From Desulfovibrio sp. Marseille-P6017 (GTDB taxonomy: Bacteria > Bacillota_A > Clostridia > Peptostreptococcales > Peptostreptococcaceae), in assembly GCA_900604495.1 (NCBI GenBank), contig UWOR01000020.1, positions 1-35,113 on the forward strand: DNA of 35,113 bases. The letters are read 5' to 3'. The notes under the pieces were generated by a model, which searched no databases, had not been told where the DNA came from, and saw only the letters and a program-made list of their open reading frames with translations. The position numbers and the translations under genes are program-made. Position 1 is the stretch's first letter. Each line of letters starts with the position of its first letter. Shown in pieces: positions 33,553 through 35,113 of this stretch.

Positions 33553-34146
33553 ATGTTTTACCCGATTAATTTGAAAATAGATAAATTTAAAATAATAGTA
33601 ATTGGTGGTGGGGAAATTGCTTATAGAAAGTGTAATAACTTTATTGAATTTGGAAATAAGATAAAAGTTATTTCACCAAAATTTTTAGAGAAGTTTTGTA
33701 CACTAGAAAAAGAAGGTAAAGTTGAGTTAATAAGAGATGTATATAAAGAAGAATATATACAAGATAGTTCGATTGTTGTAGCAGCTACAAATAATAAAGA
33801 CGTTAACTATGAGATAGGTAAGTACTGTAATGAACACAATAAACTTGTAAATGTAGTTGATAATATAGAATTATCTAATTATATTGTACCTTCTTATATA
33901 AAAAGAGGTGATTTACTATTGAGTGTATCTACAGGAGGAAAGAGTCCATCTCTATCTAAAAAGATAAAGTCAGAATTAGAAGAGCAATATGATGATAGTT
34001 ACGAGGATTATATAAAATTACTTGGATTAGTAAGAAATAATATAATAAAAAAATATGATGATATATATATAAGAAGAAAGTTAATAAAAAATTTAGTTTA
34101 TTTAAGTTTTGAAGAGTTAAAGGTAGAAAGTAAAAAATATATATAA
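33553..34146 (+). CDS. Precorrin-2 dehydrogenase / sirohydrochlorin ferrochelatase (Met8/SirC type)
   Basis: Oxidises precorrin-2 to sirohydrochlorin, the branch point to siroheme and to the CbiK substrate. The 197-residue protein has the N-terminal FYPINLKIDKFKIIVIGGG NAD site, VVAATNNKDVNYEIGKYC, and the conserved NVVDNIELSNYIVPSYIKRG with SVSTGGKSPSLSKKIK. This matches the N-terminal half of CysG without the methyltransferase half, which here is in cobA-hemD. Whether it also inserts Fe is unclear. I chose ATG 33553 with GAGGAG six bases before it, over an in-frame TTG at 33532. It is physically separate from the cbi block and not behind its riboswitch. Confidence 0.93.
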   Translation: MFYPINLKIDKFKIIVIGGGEIAYRKCNNFIEFGNKIKVISPKFLEKFCTLEKEGKVELIRDVYKEEYIQDSSIVVAATNNKDVNYEIGKYCNEHNKLVNVVDNIELSNYIVPSYIKRGDLLLSVSTGGKSPSLSKKIKSELEEQYDDSYEDYIKLLGLVRNNIIKKYDDIYIRRKLIKNLVYLSFEELKVESKKYI

Positions 34147-34331
34147 AAAATAATTTATATTATAGACATACATAAAGAAATAAACTAATATATACATATA
34201 GTCAACAAGAAGTGACAAAAATACGATGAAATAGACAGTAGGAATCGACATTATTTTTAATTTGTGTAAACGAAAATGTTCACAATATAAAATTTCCTTT
34301 ATAAACCCAATTAGCAATAAACCCCTTAGAC
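34147..34331. other. AT-rich gap with no recognised gene
   Basis: I see no open frame with a ribosome site, no riboswitch consensus and no tRNA. An imperfect inverted repeat, TTGTGTAAAC/GTTCACAA, lies at about 34261-34284. The stretch may be the 3' untranslated region of the dehydrogenase mRNA. Confidence 0.5.
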
Positions 34332-34362
34332 ATAGGCTGTATAAATGCAGTCTATTTTTTTT
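34332..34362 (+). terminator. Intrinsic terminator upstream of the second rRNA operon
   Basis: ATAGGCTG (34332-34339) pairs with CAGTCTAT (34348-34355), one G-U wobble, 8-base loop, then T8. It probably ends transcripts of the dehydrogenase gene, 186 bases past its stop. 34363-34532 holds nothing recognisable. Confidence 0.75.
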
Positions 34363-34532
34363 ACGTTATATTAATAAAAGTAAGGTGTTTTGATTAAATA
34401 GTAAGACAATATAATTACAATTAATAAATTTTTGTATATAGTTTTTTGTGATTTAAAATCCATAAATATTAGAGTGAAATATTAGCTTAAAGACTATAAA
34501 AAAAATAATATTAAAAAACTTTAAAAAAAGTA

Positions 34533-34561
34533 TTGACCAATATTACTTATGGTGGTAAAGT
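34533..34561 (+). promoter_or_regulatory. rRNA operon promoter P1
   Basis: TTGACC at 34533-34538 and TAAAGT at 34556-34561 with a 17-base spacer, upstream of a second, stronger promoter and the 16S gene. Confidence 0.7.
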
Positions 34562-34605
34562 ATTACTTGTCCAAGAGATACGGACGAAAAAAGTGAAAGA
34601 AAGTG

Positions 34606-34634
34606 TTGACAAGATTTAAATAACTTGTTAAGAT
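34606..34634 (+). promoter_or_regulatory. rRNA operon promoter P2
   Basis: Perfect TTGACA at 34606-34611 and TAAGAT at 34629-34634 with a 17-base spacer. Tandem promoters are usual for rRNA operons. The leader then carries TGAACTTTGA (34651-34660), a boxA-like antitermination element. Confidence 0.8.
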
Positions 34635-34766
34635 TAATAAGTCGAAACAATGAACTTTGAAAATTAAACAGTAGGTTAATTTATATAACTAATTCTTATT
34701 TAAGAATTAAACACAAACAACCAAGCCAGATATTCAGATAATGATTAGCTGAGCAATGGACAACTT

Positions 34767-35113
<347 letters not shown>

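Noticed and set aside
34117..34317. A 66-codon minus-strand open frame near the second rRNA operon
   Set aside because: Overlaps the end of the dehydrogenase gene, is rich in Tyr/Phe/Ile as expected of random AT-rich DNA, and lacks a ribosome binding site.

Overview
The window is AT-rich DNA from a low-GC, anaerobic Gram-positive bacterium. The partial 16S rRNA gene at the right edge, the strong GGAGG-type ribosome binding sites and the gene content point to Firmicutes/Clostridia, most likely family Peptostreptococcaceae (Romboutsia/Paraclostridium-like 16S). The family assignment is from memory of 16S signatures, not from a search.

Layout. The left edge is the 3' end of a 23S rRNA gene, then 5S rRNA and a strong terminator (1-402). 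The right edge is a tandem rRNA promoter and the first ~350 bases of a 16S gene (34533-35113). The window is thus the whole interval between two rRNA operons in the same orientation.

From 469 to 23949 almost everything is tetrapyrrole and cobalamin (B12) synthesis on the + strand, in two blocks. Block 1 is hemA-hemL and then cobT-cobU-cobS-cobC: 5-aminolevulinate formation plus nucleotide-loop assembly. Block 2 follows a textbook cobalamin riboswitch with a terminator (6392-6649): cbiP-cbiA-cbiB-cobD-pduX-cbiC-D-E-T-F-G-H-J-K-L, then hemC, a cobA-hemD fusion and hemB, ending at a 23-bp perfect hairpin. Together they encode the anaerobic (cobalt-early) route from glutamyl-tRNA to adenosylcobalamin. 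Exceptions are precorrin-2 dehydrogenase, encoded separately at 33553-34146, and the corrinoid adenosyltransferase, cobalt transporter and lower-ligand base synthesis, none of which I see here. Gene junctions are tight, with several overlaps, as expected for one translationally coupled transcript.

From 24053 to 34146 the content is mixed: a frameshifted GNAT acetyltransferase; a TehA/SLAC1-type anion channel whose start is out of frame across an A7 tract; a nitrate-reductase-like molybdopterin enzyme; a CPA1-type K+/H+ antiporter with a TrkA-C domain; a short L,D-transpeptidase-domain protein; an unrecognised minus-strand gene; an AIM24-family protein; a minus-strand OxlT-like MFS transporter; and the siroheme/precorrin-2 dehydrogenase.

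I found no CRISPR array, insertion sequence, phage gene or tRNA. The points most worth a second look are the riboswitch layout that splits de novo synthesis from salvage, the two adjacent reading-frame breaks, the orphan channel-molybdoenzyme pair, and four unusual bases at the end of the 16S fragment.
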